Both the position numbers and the translations under genes were made by a program. Shown here piece by piece: positions 16,239-26,275 of a stretch of 64,000 nt of DNA. Origin of the DNA: Kaistia soli DSM 19436 (lineage in GTDB: Bacteria; Pseudomonadota; Alphaproteobacteria; Rhizobiales; Kaistiaceae). The notes under the pieces are model-generated. The model worked only from the letters and a program-made list of their open reading frames with translations. It was not told where the DNA came from and made no database searches. The stretch spans positions 512,668 through 576,667 of the forward strand of contig NZ_FQUP01000002.1 in NCBI RefSeq assembly GCF_900129325.1. Direction: 5' to 3'. Numbering within the stretch: position 1 is the first letter of the stretch; every line of letters begins with the position of its first letter.

Positions 16239-16994
16239 TTACTGTCGGTTAATAAATTCGTCGATCAGGGCGAATGTCGCCTCCGGTTGTTCAATATGCG
16301 GGAGGTGACCGGCTCTATCCACCAAAGCGAACCGCGCATTCCCGAATGCCTGGGCCATCGCGCGCCCATAGGCTGGCGTTGCTATGCGATCACTTTCCCC
16401 CCAAATCACCAGAGCCGGGACCATGACGGCGCTTAGGCGCCCGAGCAGATCTGGATCGGCCATACGAGTCCCAGCCAACACTCGTAGCGTCGCGATATTA
16501 CCTTGCGTCGAGGCTCGCCGCTCGGGCGGCAAAGACAGCGGATCGACAAAGAACCGATCAGGGTCGTGATACGAATGCTCAGCGATCTGACGAGGCGTCA
16601 GGCTGAAAAAGTTCACAACCGGCTGTCCCGGAACTTCCACCCCGACACTATTGATGAGCACCACCCGATCAATTCGTCGTTGAGCATCGCGGAGAGCCAT
16701 TTCGGCCGCAATCCAACCGCCCATCGACGAGCCAATCACCTTGACGTTGCTCAAGTCCCGCTGTTCCAGCTCCCGCAGATATAGGTCCGCCAGATCAACC
16801 ACGCTGGAAATCGAGGTGGGCCGCGATGTGCCGTTCCAACCAGGATGAGTCGGCGTCAGCACCAAGCCCGTCGAAGACAGATGCGTTGCCAAGCCAGCCA
16901 CGGTCGACGGTCCTCCACCGCCATGCAGCACGAGGACAGGCGCGCCATGACCCTGTTCGATCATCGTGATCTCCATTTTCGGCGTGGTCATCAT
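16239..16994 (-). CDS. Alpha/beta hydrolase
   Basis: Serine hydrolase of about 251 residues. LHGGGGP is the oxyanion-hole loop, GSSMGGW the nucleophile elbow, GESDRIATP carries the acid residue, and DRAGHLPHIEQP carries the catalytic His. The start at 16994 (MMTTPKM) is preferred to 17018 because the longer version would run into an inverted-repeat operator at 17004. Substrate unknown; the sequence resembles C-C bond or lactone hydrolases only in general. It diverges from a MarR gene that probably regulates it. Confidence 0.85.
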   Translation of the reverse strand: MMTTPKMEITMIEQGHGAPVLVLHGGGGPSTVAGLATHLSSTGLVLTPTHPGWNGTSRPTSISSVVDLADLYLRELEQRDLSNVKVIGSSMGGWIAAEMALRDAQRRIDRVVLINSVGVEVPGQPVVNFFSLTPRQIAEHSYHDPDRFFVDPLSLPPERRASTQGNIATLRVLAGTRMADPDLLGRLSAVMVPALVIWGESDRIATPAYGRAMAQAFGNARFALVDRAGHLPHIEQPEATFALIDEFINRQ

Positions 16995-17003
16995 CCACTC
17001 ATT

Positions 17004-17045
17004 GCTTGATATCAACATATTTATATAACTACTCTTATATCAAGC
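17004..17045. promoter_or_regulatory. Inverted-repeat operator in the hydrolase/MarR divergent promoter
   Basis: A perfect 9-bp inverted repeat, GCTTGATAT at 17004-17012 and ATATCAAGC at 17037-17045, has half-site centres 33 bp apart (about three helical turns). The AT-rich DNA between the arms is a likely promoter for both genes. It is the obvious target of the adjacent MarR protein. Confidence 0.6.
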
Positions 17046-17070
17046 GGATGGCAAGTGTGGAGAACGCGAT

Positions 17071-17526
17071 ATGTCGATGGACCTCGAAAGGTTGGGTCGA
17101 AAAATCAAAGCCGCACAGCACCGGCAGCACCGCACGCTGGATGCCGCGTTGGCACCCCTCGGAACAACCATCGTGCAGTGGGACGCACTCCGCGCAATTG
17201 GCGCGAGACCCGCTGCATCGGGCCATGAACTGGCGCTTGCGACATTTCAGACGGATCAGGCGTTTGGCACGCTGGCCACCAGGCTCGAAGCACAAGGGCT
17301 CATTGAGCGCCGCGCCGGGGAAGGCCGCCGTATTGACCACCGGCTGACGTCGGCAGGAGCCAGAATGCTCGATGCCGCTAACAAGGTCGCCAGCGATATC
17401 CGCGTTCAAATGTTTGCATCGCTCACGGATACGGAACGAGCAACGCTCGGGGCATTGTTGGACAAGCTCTTGGCGATGGCTGAGCCCGGACAGCTTCATC
17501 CCGCCAAACGGCCATCACCGCGATGA
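17071..17526 (+). CDS. MarR-family transcriptional regulator
   Basis: 151-residue winged-helix regulator. The DNA-binding core runs from about residue 35 to 100 and includes TFQTDQAFGTLATRLEAQG as the recognition helix and ERRAGEGRRIDHRLT as the wing. The start ATG is preceded by GGAG. It diverges from the alpha/beta hydrolase, with an inverted repeat in the 76-bp gap, so it most likely represses the hydrolase gene and itself in response to a small, probably aromatic, ligand. Confidence 0.88.
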   Translation: MSMDLERLGRKIKAAQHRQHRTLDAALAPLGTTIVQWDALRAIGARPAASGHELALATFQTDQAFGTLATRLEAQGLIERRAGEGRRIDHRLTSAGARMLDAANKVASDIRVQMFASLTDTERATLGALLDKLLAMAEPGQLHPAKRPSPR

Positions 17527-17751
17527 TAGACGGGCTGACCATCGCCGCACTGCTCACGAGCGCTGTCTGGCGCCCGTAGACTTGATGGCTGAGAGCTGGG
17601 CCTAAACCCTCGTATAGGCCGGCCAACCGAACAGCCGATTTCGGCGGATCGCCGAGGCTTCTATTGCTGAAGCCGTGATGACAGCGCGTTTTGTGGCGAG
17701 CCCCGCCGGATGTCGCTGCCGCGCTCAGCCCCTGCTCAAGGAGAGAGTTCC

Positions 17752-18270
17752 ATGACCACCCTCACGGCGAAGACGCGGCAGATCGCCCCGCTCCGCACGC
17801 CCACAGACCTCGGCGAAGAGGCGACGCGCGACATTGCCGCCGCCCTCACGACCTTGCTCGCCGACGTCTTCGCGCTCTATCTGAAGACCAAGAATTTCCA
17901 CTGGCACATGTCGGGCCCGCATTTCCGCGATTATCACCTGATGCTCGACGATCAGGGTGACCAGCTCTTCGCGATGACCGACGACATCGCCGAACGGGCG
18001 CGCAAGGTTGGCGGCACGACGCTGCGATCGATCGGCCATATCCAGAGGCTTCAGCGGATCGCCGACAACGATGCCGCCTATGTGACCGCACAGGACATGC
18101 TCGCCGAACTCGCCAGCGACAATTTGCAGATCACGGGATACCTCCGCGCGACCCATGCGGTCTGCGACGAGTACAACGACGTCGCCACCGCCAGTGTCAT
18201 CGAGAACTGGATCGACGAGAGCGAACGCCGCACCTGGTTCCTGTTCGAGGCGACGCGCTCACAGCATTGA
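17752..18270 (+). CDS. dps: Dps/ferritin-like DNA-protection protein
   Basis: 172-residue Dps-family protein that forms a dodecamer, stores iron and protects DNA from peroxide. FHWHMSGPHFRDYHLMLDDQGDQLF carries the inter-subunit ferroxidase His, Asp and Glu residues. The ATG at 17752 follows AAGGAGAGA; an earlier in-frame Met at 17710 has no such site. The lysine-containing N-terminal tail TTLTAKTRQ could contact DNA. It stands alone between the MarR gene and a convergent kinase gene. Confidence 0.93.
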   Translation: MTTLTAKTRQIAPLRTPTDLGEEATRDIAAALTTLLADVFALYLKTKNFHWHMSGPHFRDYHLMLDDQGDQLFAMTDDIAERARKVGGTTLRSIGHIQRLQRIADNDAAYVTAQDMLAELASDNLQITGYLRATHAVCDEYNDVATASVIENWIDESERRTWFLFEATRSQH

Positions 18271-18393
18271 AGTCGCCAACAGCGCGCTCGATGTGGATGA
18301 GCGGGACCTTTCGCGCGTTCCGCTCGCCGCTTCGCGCCGTCGATCTGATCGGCGTGATCGCAACGCTGGGCAATCCGGCTGCCGCAGGAGTGA

Positions 18394-21300
18394 TCAGGAT
18401 CCCATCTGGTGCGGCTCAGGCATCAGGCCGAGGGTGAAGGAGAAGGCGGTTCCCTCGCCGCGCCTCGATCGCACCTCCAGCGCGCCGCCATGAGCCTCGA
18501 TGATCGAGCGACAGATCGCGAGGCCGACGCCCATGCCAGAATTCTTTGTCGTGAAGAAAGGCTCGAAGATGCGCTGGAGCATGTCGTCCGCGATGCCGGA
18601 CCCCGTATCGCTGATGGCGAGGCAGATCGACCCCTCCTGATGCGTCGTCTCGACGACGAGGCGCTTCTCGCCGAGCGGCGTCGCCTCCATCGCGTGGATG
18701 GCGTTGGTGATGAGGTTAAAGATGACCTGCTGCAACTGGACCGGATCGGCGAGTACGACCCCGCGCGATGCGCCCATGCGACGGACGACCGTAACCTGAT
18801 GCGTCTCCAATTCATTCGACGTCAGGCGCAGCACGTCCTCGGCCACGGCTTCGAGCCTGACGGGCGAGAAGGCTGCGGGCGCACGCTTGGCTAGTGATCG
18901 CAGTGATTTCACGATGCCGGCCGCGCGCAGCCCCGCAGCGCGGATGCTTTCCAACCCGCTCATCGCCTCGCCAAGATCCGGCTCCGCCCGGTTCAGCCAA
19001 CGGATGGCGGCATCGGCATTGGCCACGACGGTCGCAAGAGGTTGGTTGATCTCATGCGCGATCGAAGCTGCAAAGCTGCCCATCGCCGTCATCTGCGATG
19101 TGCGCGCCAGTTCTGATCGCGCTTCGCGAAGCGAAATCTCGGCCTGCGCGCGAAGGGTGTTCTCGTCGACCAGATCTCGGTAGAGCCTGGCCGTGTCCAG
19201 CGAAATCGCGGCTTGCGGCGCCAGCACTTCCAGCATCGCCGTCCGGTCGGGCGTGAAGACGTTCGCCGCAAGGCTGTTCTCGAGATGGAGGACACCGACG
19301 AGGACGCCGCGCTTGATCAGCGGCAGGCAGAGCAACGAGCGCATGCCCCGCTCGTCCGATCCGGCCTTGCGCAGATGCGGGAGCTCGGCAAGGGCATCGC
19401 CAAAGACAACGGCCTTCCGCGTGCGCATCACAGTGTTCAGAACTGCCAGCGGAAGATCTCGGTCGGTAGGCGGAGACGTCCGGATATCAACCTTGACGTC
19501 CCGATGCTCGACGCGCGCCGTCGCCTCGATGAGTGGCTCGTCGTCGTGGATGAGCAGGAGCAGGCCGGTCTGCGCGCCGGCATGGATGATCATTTCCCGC
19601 ATCAGTGTGCGGATGACCGGTTCGAGCCCCACTTCCTCGGCCAGCACCTGGGCGGATTTCGTCATGGCGGCGAGGTCGAGTGCGCTCTGTCCCTCATTTT
19701 GCTGCGAAGGCGGCTCGATCTCATCTCTCAGCCAGGGAAAGTCGCTGTGCAGATGCGCGACCTTTCCATCGGCGCCCCACTGGCGATAGAGCCTTATGGC
19801 GGCAAGGGCGTAGCCTTGCGCAGCAATGTCCAATCCCTCTTCTGACAAGTGGCGTGCCGCGAGTTCATGGGCGAGAGCCTGCTCGTGGATGAAGCCCGAT
19901 GCCAGCGCGGCCTCGGCGGCCTGCGCGTAGAGCTTCTGCGCCGCTAGGCCGTGGCCGGCGAGCCGCGTCGCCTCCGCCTCGAGCAGCAGGGACTTGCTCG
20001 CGAAGGTCGCCGGATTGAGCGTTCGCCAGGCCGCGAAGCGGGCGCGGGCGCCGGCCATACGCGCGATGGCGTCCTTTGGATCGGTTCTGGCGCGTGGTGA
20101 CCGCGCGATCGCCAATGCGAGGAACAGGCGGCAGCCGGCACCGTCGATATGGGCGGGAACAGCGCCGATCAGGCTTTCGGACGCTTCGAGATCGAGGATT
20201 GCGCGGTCGATATCGCCGAAGAAGAACGCCGTGATGCCGGCATAGAGGTGCACCCAGAACTGTGTCGGGATGGAGACGATCGGATCGGGCGGCACCAGCG
20301 CGCCGGCGTCATAGTCTCCGGAGACGAGCGTATCGACCAGGCGCAGTTGGGCGCCGAGGATGAGTTCGATGTCCCTGTAGTTGATCTGACGCGTCCAGAT
20401 CAGTCCCTCCTCGATCTCGGCGCGGGTGGAACGCAGCGGTTCGCCCAGGATCAGTAGGTCGGAGGCGACGTGGTTGCGCGCATAGCAGGCCATGCCGAGA
20501 TCGCCGGCCGCCTGACCGGCTGCTGCCGCCTCGCGGGCGCGGGCAAGGGCGAAGCCGAGAGGCTTCGTCCAGACCGCGACCTGATCGAGGGCAATGAGCG
20601 CTGCCGTGCGCTGCGCCTCATAGCCATCGCGCCGGGCGATCGCCACGGCCGCGGCGGCATAGGCCGCGCCGTCCTCATAGGCCTCGTAGTGATGAGCGCT
20701 GAAGACACCGAACCAGGCCAGTCCGTAGGCCGATTCAGGCGTCATGCCATGATCGAGCGTCAGTTCGACAATCTTGATCACGTGCAGAAATCGCAGTTCC
20801 CCGTCGACGAAGGCCGAAGCGATCAGCGTGGAGAGGAGAGAGAGTGCCGAGCGCCGCGTGGCATCCTGCATCTCTGGCAGGGCCGCGATCTCCGCCATCG
20901 TGTGGCGATCGAGCTTCGCGCGGCAGGCAAGGTAGGCCTGCCTCAGATGTTCCGGATCCGGCGAGCGATCGAGATCGATGCCAAGCAGTTCCAGTCCGGC
21001 GAGCGCAGCGTCGATGGCACGGCGATAGTCGGATTGGATGGTATGGGCGATGGCCTTCAGGCGGAAGGCCTCGGCCCGGTCGAGCGGCTGACTGGTATCC
21101 TCCAGCAACCCGTCGATTGCCCGCAGCGCTTCATCTGCGGCCGAGAGGGCGAGCAGGCAGTCGCAATGCAGCAGCTCGACATCGAAGAAGAGGCGCTGAT
21201 GGCTCCCGCGCCACTCCGGCGGCATCATCCCCCTCGCCGTCAGCAAATAGCTCGCGGCCCGGGGAATCGCGCCGGCTCTGCGCGCACGTCGGCCCGCCGC

Positions 21301-23589
21301 CGACAGGATGCGGACGAAGGACAGCCTTTCCGCCTCGCTGAGCATGGTCCGTTCGCCGCGCTCGATCTGGCTGGCGATGTCGAAGGCGAGTTCGGCGTGA
21401 TCATCCCCATAGAGCGCGATCAGTTGCCGGGCGATCGCGGTATGTGCCGCCGGCCGGTCCTCCTCGGGGGTCAGCGCATAGGCCGCCTCCAGAACGCGGT
21501 CATGCGCCGCAGCATAGTCGGCGCCTTGATGGACGAGGAGGCCGCTTTCGGTCAGCAGCCCGGCGATCTCATCCAATTCGGCCCGGCGCCGACCGAGCAG
21601 GCGCTCCAGCAGCGCTGGGGAGCAGCGACCCCCGGCGCAGGCGAGCAGGCGCAGAAACTCCCGCTGGCCTTCAGGCAGGCCGTCGAGCCGGTGAAGCATG
21701 AATTCGCCGATCGAGCGCTGCTGCCCGAGCCGGCTTTGATCCCATGCCCATCGCTGTCGCTCGGTATCGAAGGACAAGATCTTCTCGTCGACGAGCTTTC
21801 GCAGCAGCTGTCCGACATAGAAGGCGTTGCCATGGGTCTTGCGATGGATGATGTCGGCAAGGGGCGCGACATCGGCCGAGGCGCTGTCGAGCGCGCTGGC
21901 GAGAAGCTCGCCCATATCGGCGGACGAGAGCGGCCGCAGGGTGAGTTCCAGCGCTGGAACCGATCCGGACCGCGCACTTGCGAGGAGGGCGACCAGATCA
22001 GGGCGATCAGCAAGTTCCTCGGTCCTGTAGCTGCCCATCAGCAGCACATGCGGGGGCGCCTCGCTCAGGAAGGACTTGACGACGGCGAGGCTTGCGTCGT
22101 CGGCCCATTGCAGGTCGTCGAGGAAAAGGACGAGCGGGGCCTCAGGCCGTGCGATCGCGGCAACTGCTTGAAGGATCACGCGGCCGATCCGCAGTTGTGT
22201 GAGGGTCGCCGACGCGTCGGGCAAGGGGGCGCTGTCGCCGAGTACGAACGCGGCCTCGGGCACCATGTCGACCAAGAGACGGCCATAGCCGGCCAGGTCG
22301 GCGATGAGCCGCGCGCGAATCGATTGGAGGACCGCGGCGTTCTCGCTGAGAATTCGTCCGATCAGGGAGCCGAGCGCCTGCGTGAACGGCGCATAGGGAA
22401 TGTCCTTCTGCAGAAGGTCGCTCTTGCCGATCGCGAACTGAAAGTCAGCCGGCAGGATCTTCGACAGTTGCTCGACCAGCGCCGACTTTCCCATGCCGGC
22501 CTCGCCGGAAATGAACACGACCTCCATCCGGCCCAACTGGCGGACGCGCCCGACTGCGGCGACGAGATCGGCGCGTTCGCGTTCGCGGCCGAACAGGCGC
22601 TTCGACAGCGAGGTCCTCGGCGAAAGGTCGCCGCGACCTACGGCGAACACGTCGACGGTTCCCGTCCCCGACAGCAATGCGCGCGCATGCTGCAGGTCCG
22701 CGAGCAGCGTATCGGCGCTCTGGTAGCGGTCGTCCGGGTCCTTGGCGATCAGCTTCAGCAGGATGGCGTCGATCCCGGGCGGGGTGTCGGTACGCACGAG
22801 ACTCGGCGGCGGCACGGCGATCGCGACATGGGCGTGCAGCCACGCGGCAATGCTGTTCGCCTGCAGCGGCAGGCTTCCGGTCAGGACTTCGTACAGTATC
22901 ACGCCGAGCGCATAGAGATCACTGCGGGCATCGCAATGCGGATCCTGTCGCCGCGCCCGCTCCGGCGCGGCATAGCCGATGTCCGGAACCGACAAAGCCT
23001 CATCGCCGGTGATGGGGGGAAGCGCGGCAGCGAGGGAACGGCCGAACCCGGCGAAGCGCAGGCTGCCATCGTTGTCGACCAGCACGCGTGCCGGATGCAG
23101 GCTGCCATGTACGATACCGAGCGCGTGCAGCTTTGTGAGCGATCGGGCTGCCGCCAGAGCGAGATCGATGAACCGCTCGAGCGGAAGCGTGCCGGCGGCG
23201 ATATCGGCAAGGGTCGCTGCGTCACGGGCCGGATAGACGAGGATGACCCGCTCGCGATGGCCGATCTTCTGCGGCAACTCCGCGATGGTGATGTCGAGCA
23301 GGCTGACCAGCGCCGCCTCGTGCTCGAGTCGCGCGGCGGCGGGCGTGCCATGGGCCGTGCTCAGAATGCGCCAAGATTGGCCGTCCGGCTCGCGCCCAAG
23401 ATGGATGTCGACCCCGTCCTCGGTCCCTTCCGGCGAGACAGCGAGACGGCTCCACCATATGCCGTCGATGCGGTCGAGCCCCGGGCCCGGCGCAGCGACA
23501 TTGTCCACGTCGCAAGATGCGCCTGGAAGGTCATCGCCTGGCCGCGTCGTCCCACGACCTGGCTGACCGAGCTCTTCCTCGATGCGCAT
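18394..23589 (-). CDS. Pseudokinase/STAND-ATPase/GAF/sensor histidine kinase fusion
   Basis: Giant 1731-residue signalling protein (ATG at 23589 preceded by GGGAG). Residues about 30-330 form a Ser/Thr-kinase fold. A predicted ATPase domain follows, with Walker A GEAGMGKSA near 363 and Walker B LVLFLDDLQWAD near 488, then a long helical TPR-like region, a GAF domain at about 1320-1475, a HisKA H-box IAHEINQPLA near 1511 and an HATPase domain with NLITNAIHAM, SDTGSGI and GVGLAICRSI. In the kinase part the HRD-type motif reads HGSLHP and DFG reads GFG, so both catalytic Asp residues are gone. No response-regulator gene lies next to it. Confidence 0.9.
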   Translation of the reverse strand: MRIEEELGQPGRGTTRPGDDLPGASCDVDNVAAPGPGLDRIDGIWWSRLAVSPEGTEDGVDIHLGREPDGQSWRILSTAHGTPAAARLEHEAALVSLLDITIAELPQKIGHRERVILVYPARDAATLADIAAGTLPLERFIDLALAAARSLTKLHALGIVHGSLHPARVLVDNDGSLRFAGFGRSLAAALPPITGDEALSVPDIGYAAPERARRQDPHCDARSDLYALGVILYEVLTGSLPLQANSIAAWLHAHVAIAVPPPSLVRTDTPPGIDAILLKLIAKDPDDRYQSADTLLADLQHARALLSGTGTVDVFAVGRGDLSPRTSLSKRLFGRERERADLVAAVGRVRQLGRMEVVFISGEAGMGKSALVEQLSKILPADFQFAIGKSDLLQKDIPYAPFTQALGSLIGRILSENAAVLQSIRARLIADLAGYGRLLVDMVPEAAFVLGDSAPLPDASATLTQLRIGRVILQAVAAIARPEAPLVLFLDDLQWADDASLAVVKSFLSEAPPHVLLMGSYRTEELADRPDLVALLASARSGSVPALELTLRPLSSADMGELLASALDSASADVAPLADIIHRKTHGNAFYVGQLLRKLVDEKILSFDTERQRWAWDQSRLGQQRSIGEFMLHRLDGLPEGQREFLRLLACAGGRCSPALLERLLGRRRAELDEIAGLLTESGLLVHQGADYAAAHDRVLEAAYALTPEEDRPAAHTAIARQLIALYGDDHAELAFDIASQIERGERTMLSEAERLSFVRILSAAGRRARRAGAIPRAASYLLTARGMMPPEWRGSHQRLFFDVELLHCDCLLALSAADEALRAIDGLLEDTSQPLDRAEAFRLKAIAHTIQSDYRRAIDAALAGLELLGIDLDRSPDPEHLRQAYLACRAKLDRHTMAEIAALPEMQDATRRSALSLLSTLIASAFVDGELRFLHVIKIVELTLDHGMTPESAYGLAWFGVFSAHHYEAYEDGAAYAAAAVAIARRDGYEAQRTAALIALDQVAVWTKPLGFALARAREAAAAGQAAGDLGMACYARNHVASDLLILGEPLRSTRAEIEEGLIWTRQINYRDIELILGAQLRLVDTLVSGDYDAGALVPPDPIVSIPTQFWVHLYAGITAFFFGDIDRAILDLEASESLIGAVPAHIDGAGCRLFLALAIARSPRARTDPKDAIARMAGARARFAAWRTLNPATFASKSLLLEAEATRLAGHGLAAQKLYAQAAEAALASGFIHEQALAHELAARHLSEEGLDIAAQGYALAAIRLYRQWGADGKVAHLHSDFPWLRDEIEPPSQQNEGQSALDLAAMTKSAQVLAEEVGLEPVIRTLMREMIIHAGAQTGLLLLIHDDEPLIEATARVEHRDVKVDIRTSPPTDRDLPLAVLNTVMRTRKAVVFGDALAELPHLRKAGSDERGMRSLLCLPLIKRGVLVGVLHLENSLAANVFTPDRTAMLEVLAPQAAISLDTARLYRDLVDENTLRAQAEISLREARSELARTSQMTAMGSFAASIAHEINQPLATVVANADAAIRWLNRAEPDLGEAMSGLESIRAAGLRAAGIVKSLRSLAKRAPAAFSPVRLEAVAEDVLRLTSNELETHQVTVVRRMGASRGVVLADPVQLQQVIFNLITNAIHAMEATPLGEKRLVVETTHQEGSICLAISDTGSGIADDMLQRIFEPFFTTKNSGMGVGLAICRSIIEAHGGALEVRSRRGEGTAFSFTLGLMPEPHQMGS

Positions 23590-23804
23590 GCGTCCGTCTC
23601 CCAGGGGATCTCGATATGGGCGGCGACGTGATTCAGTTTGGCGGCCTGGCCGCGTGTCAGCACTCCCTATTGCAAACAAGACGGGCAGGAAAGAGCAAGG
23701 CCCGCGAGACAGGCAGCTATCCCTGAATGGTAGTGGACGCCGATGGCGAGCGCGGCGGGCGTTTGCGGCCTCGGCTCTCGGCACGCGGCTCTCGGCCGCA
23801 GGTT

Positions 23805-26099
23805 TCAGCCGGCGGTCCTTGACGGAGCGACGCGCACGAGCCGCACCGGGATTCCTTTCGACGCCGGCGTGAAACTCTCGGGATCATGGGCATAGAGCGG
23901 GATCAGCGGATTGGTCTCGGGATAATAGGCGGCGCAGCCGCCATCGGGAAACGCATAGGGCACCACTAGAAATCCGCGGACCGCGCGCTCGATGCCGTCA
24001 TTAGAAAGAGTGATGATGTCCACCCGGTCATCGGCCTCGAGGCCGCGCTTCGCCATCTCGCCGGCATTGAGGAAGATAACGTCGCGCTGGCCGTAGACGC
24101 CGCGATACCGGTCGGAAAGCGAATAGAGCGTCGTGTTGTACTGGTCGTGGCTGCGGACCGTCGTCAGCCACAACATCGCGTCGTCCGCCTCGGCGTCGTC
24201 CTCGCAAAGCCCGGCACAGACCAGGAAATTGGCCTTCCCCGTCGGCGTCGCCCAGATTCGCTCGCGCGCCAGCGAGTTGAGGTGGAAGCCGCCCGGCTGC
24301 CGGATGCGCTCGTTGAAGCCCTGGAAGATCGGAAAGACGGCCTCGATGTCGTCGCGGATGAGCGCGTAATCGGCGATCCGGGCCTCCCAGTCGACCTTCG
24401 ATGAGGCTCCAAGAGTTGCGCGTGCCATGCCGGCAATGATGGCCGGCTCGCTCCTGAGGTCGGACGATGCTGGTGCATTATGTCCGCGGGAGGCATGCAC
24501 CATCGACATCGTATCCTCTACCGTCACCGCTTGCAGGCCGGTCGCCTGAAGGTCGCGTTCCGTCCGTCCGAGACAGGGTAGGATCAGCGCGTCGCGGCCA
24601 TGGACGAGATGGCTGCGGTTCAGCTTCGTCGCAATATGGACCGTGAGGTCCAGCTTGCGCATCGCGGCCTGGGTCTGCGTCCAGTCGGGAATGGCGGCGG
24701 CGAAGTTGCCACCGAGGCCGATGAAGACCCTGACATCGCCGCGCAGCATCGCCTGGAGGGCGGCGACGACATTATGGCCGAAGGCGCGCGGCGGCTCGAA
24801 TCCGAACCGGGCCTTGAGCCCGTCGAGCAGCGCGTCGGAGGGGATTTCGGTGATACCGACCGTGCGGTCGCCCTGCACGTTCGAATGGCCGCGCACGGGG
24901 CAGATACCGGCGCCCTCGCGACCGACATTGCCGCGCAGCAGAGCAAGGTTGGCGAGTTGCTGGACATTCTTCGTGCCGTGGCGGTGCTGGGTGATGCCCA
25001 TGCCATAGACGAGGATCGCCCGATCGGCTTTGGCATAGACTGCCGCCGCCGCCGCGATGTCGGCGCGGGCGATGCCGGACCGGCGCTCGATGGCGTCCCA
25101 GCTGGTTGCTTCGAGATCGGCCAGCAACGCGTGGAGGCCGGCGGTGTGGCCGCGGATGAAGTTCCAGTCGAGCACCGGTTGCCGATGTTCGCGCCGTGCC
25201 GCCGCATCCGCCTCGACGAGGCACTTCATCAGACCCTTGATGAGCGCGACATCGCCGCCGATCTTGACCTGATAGAGGCGTGAGGAGATCGGCGTCGAGC
25301 TCAGTGTCGCCATCTCGACGACGCTCTGCGGTGACTGGAAGCGTTCCAGCGCGCGCTCCCGGAATGGATTGAACGACAGGATGGCGGCGCCGCGGCGCGA
25401 GGCGTTGCGGAGCTCGGTCATCATGCGCGGAGAATTGGTGCCCGGATTCTGGCCGAAGATAAGGATGCAATCGGCCCGGTCGAAATCTTCGATGACGACG
25501 GTTCCCTTTCCGACGCCTATCGAGGGCGGGAGGCCGACGCTCGTCGCCTCGTGGCACATGTTCGAGCAGTCGGGGAAGTTGTTTGTGCCGAACTCGCGGG
25601 CGAACAGCTGGTAGAGGAAGGCTGCTTCGTTCGATGCGCGGCCGGACGTGTAGAACTCCGCCATGTCGGGGTCGGGCAGGGCCTTGAGGTGCTGCGCCAC
25701 GAGGGCGAAGGCGTCGTCCCAGCTCACCGGCTGATAGCGATCGCTGGCAGCGTCATAGCGCAAGGGATGGGTGAGCCGTCCCTCCATCTCGAGCTCATAG
25801 TCGGAGAGACGGGCCAGGTCGCTCACCGTATGGGCGGAGAAGAACGCCGGCGTGCAGCGTTTGGTCGTCGCCTCCCAGGCGACGGCCTTGCCGCCATTCT
25901 CGCAATATTCGAACCGCGAGGTGTGCTTCGGCTCGCCCCAGCCGCAGCCGGGGCAATCGAAGCCGTCCGGCTGGTTCATGCGCGCCAGCGTGGCCATGCC
26001 GGAAACGGCGATGTGCTGCTCGACGAGCGCCGTACCCATGGACTTGAGCGCGCCCCAGCCACCGGCCGGCTGGTGATAGGGACGGATGGACTTGGCCAT
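23805..26099 (-). CDS. YdeP-like molybdopterin oxidoreductase (formate-dehydrogenase-related)
   Basis: 764-residue member of the FdhF/YdeP branch of the Mo-bisMGD oxidoreductases. The ATG at 26099 follows AAGGAG. DCPGCGWGEP near residue 40 replaces the usual N-terminal iron-sulfur cluster motif. SNMCHE aligns with the metal-ligand Cys/Sec-His of FdhF. GQNPGTNSPRM and GMGITQHRHGT bind the cofactor. The C-terminal ATPTGKANFL and RSHDQYNTT segments are molybdopterin-dinucleotide binding. Formate is a plausible but unproven substrate; an oxalate decarboxylase that would make formate is encoded upstream on the same strand. Confidence 0.88.
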   Translation of the reverse strand: MAKSIRPYHQPAGGWGALKSMGTALVEQHIAVSGMATLARMNQPDGFDCPGCGWGEPKHTSRFEYCENGGKAVAWEATTKRCTPAFFSAHTVSDLARLSDYELEMEGRLTHPLRYDAASDRYQPVSWDDAFALVAQHLKALPDPDMAEFYTSGRASNEAAFLYQLFAREFGTNNFPDCSNMCHEATSVGLPPSIGVGKGTVVIEDFDRADCILIFGQNPGTNSPRMMTELRNASRRGAAILSFNPFRERALERFQSPQSVVEMATLSSTPISSRLYQVKIGGDVALIKGLMKCLVEADAAARREHRQPVLDWNFIRGHTAGLHALLADLEATSWDAIERRSGIARADIAAAAAVYAKADRAILVYGMGITQHRHGTKNVQQLANLALLRGNVGREGAGICPVRGHSNVQGDRTVGITEIPSDALLDGLKARFGFEPPRAFGHNVVAALQAMLRGDVRVFIGLGGNFAAAIPDWTQTQAAMRKLDLTVHIATKLNRSHLVHGRDALILPCLGRTERDLQATGLQAVTVEDTMSMVHASRGHNAPASSDLRSEPAIIAGMARATLGASSKVDWEARIADYALIRDDIEAVFPIFQGFNERIRQPGGFHLNSLARERIWATPTGKANFLVCAGLCEDDAEADDAMLWLTTVRSHDQYNTTLYSLSDRYRGVYGQRDVIFLNAGEMAKRGLEADDRVDIITLSNDGIERAVRGFLVVPYAFPDGGCAAYYPETNPLIPLYAHDPESFTPASKGIPVRLVRVAPSRTAG

Positions 26100-26275
26100 G
26101 GCGGGCTCCTTCATTGCACAGGACAGCGCGGGGATGGGCGACTGCCCGCCACCTTTGCTCTGCGGCCCATTATGGCGAGGATCTGCAGCGGAGACATGAT
26201 CCGCTGATCTGGCCTTGGCAAACCAAGGTATGAGTGCCGCGAACCGGAGTGACCGACCGAGCGTCGAGGGCGGTG

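Noticed and set aside
20470-23631. 1053-codon plus-strand open frame
   Set aside because: Antisense to the giant kinase gene; its product is Arg/Gly-rich without domains, an artefact of GC-rich codon bias.
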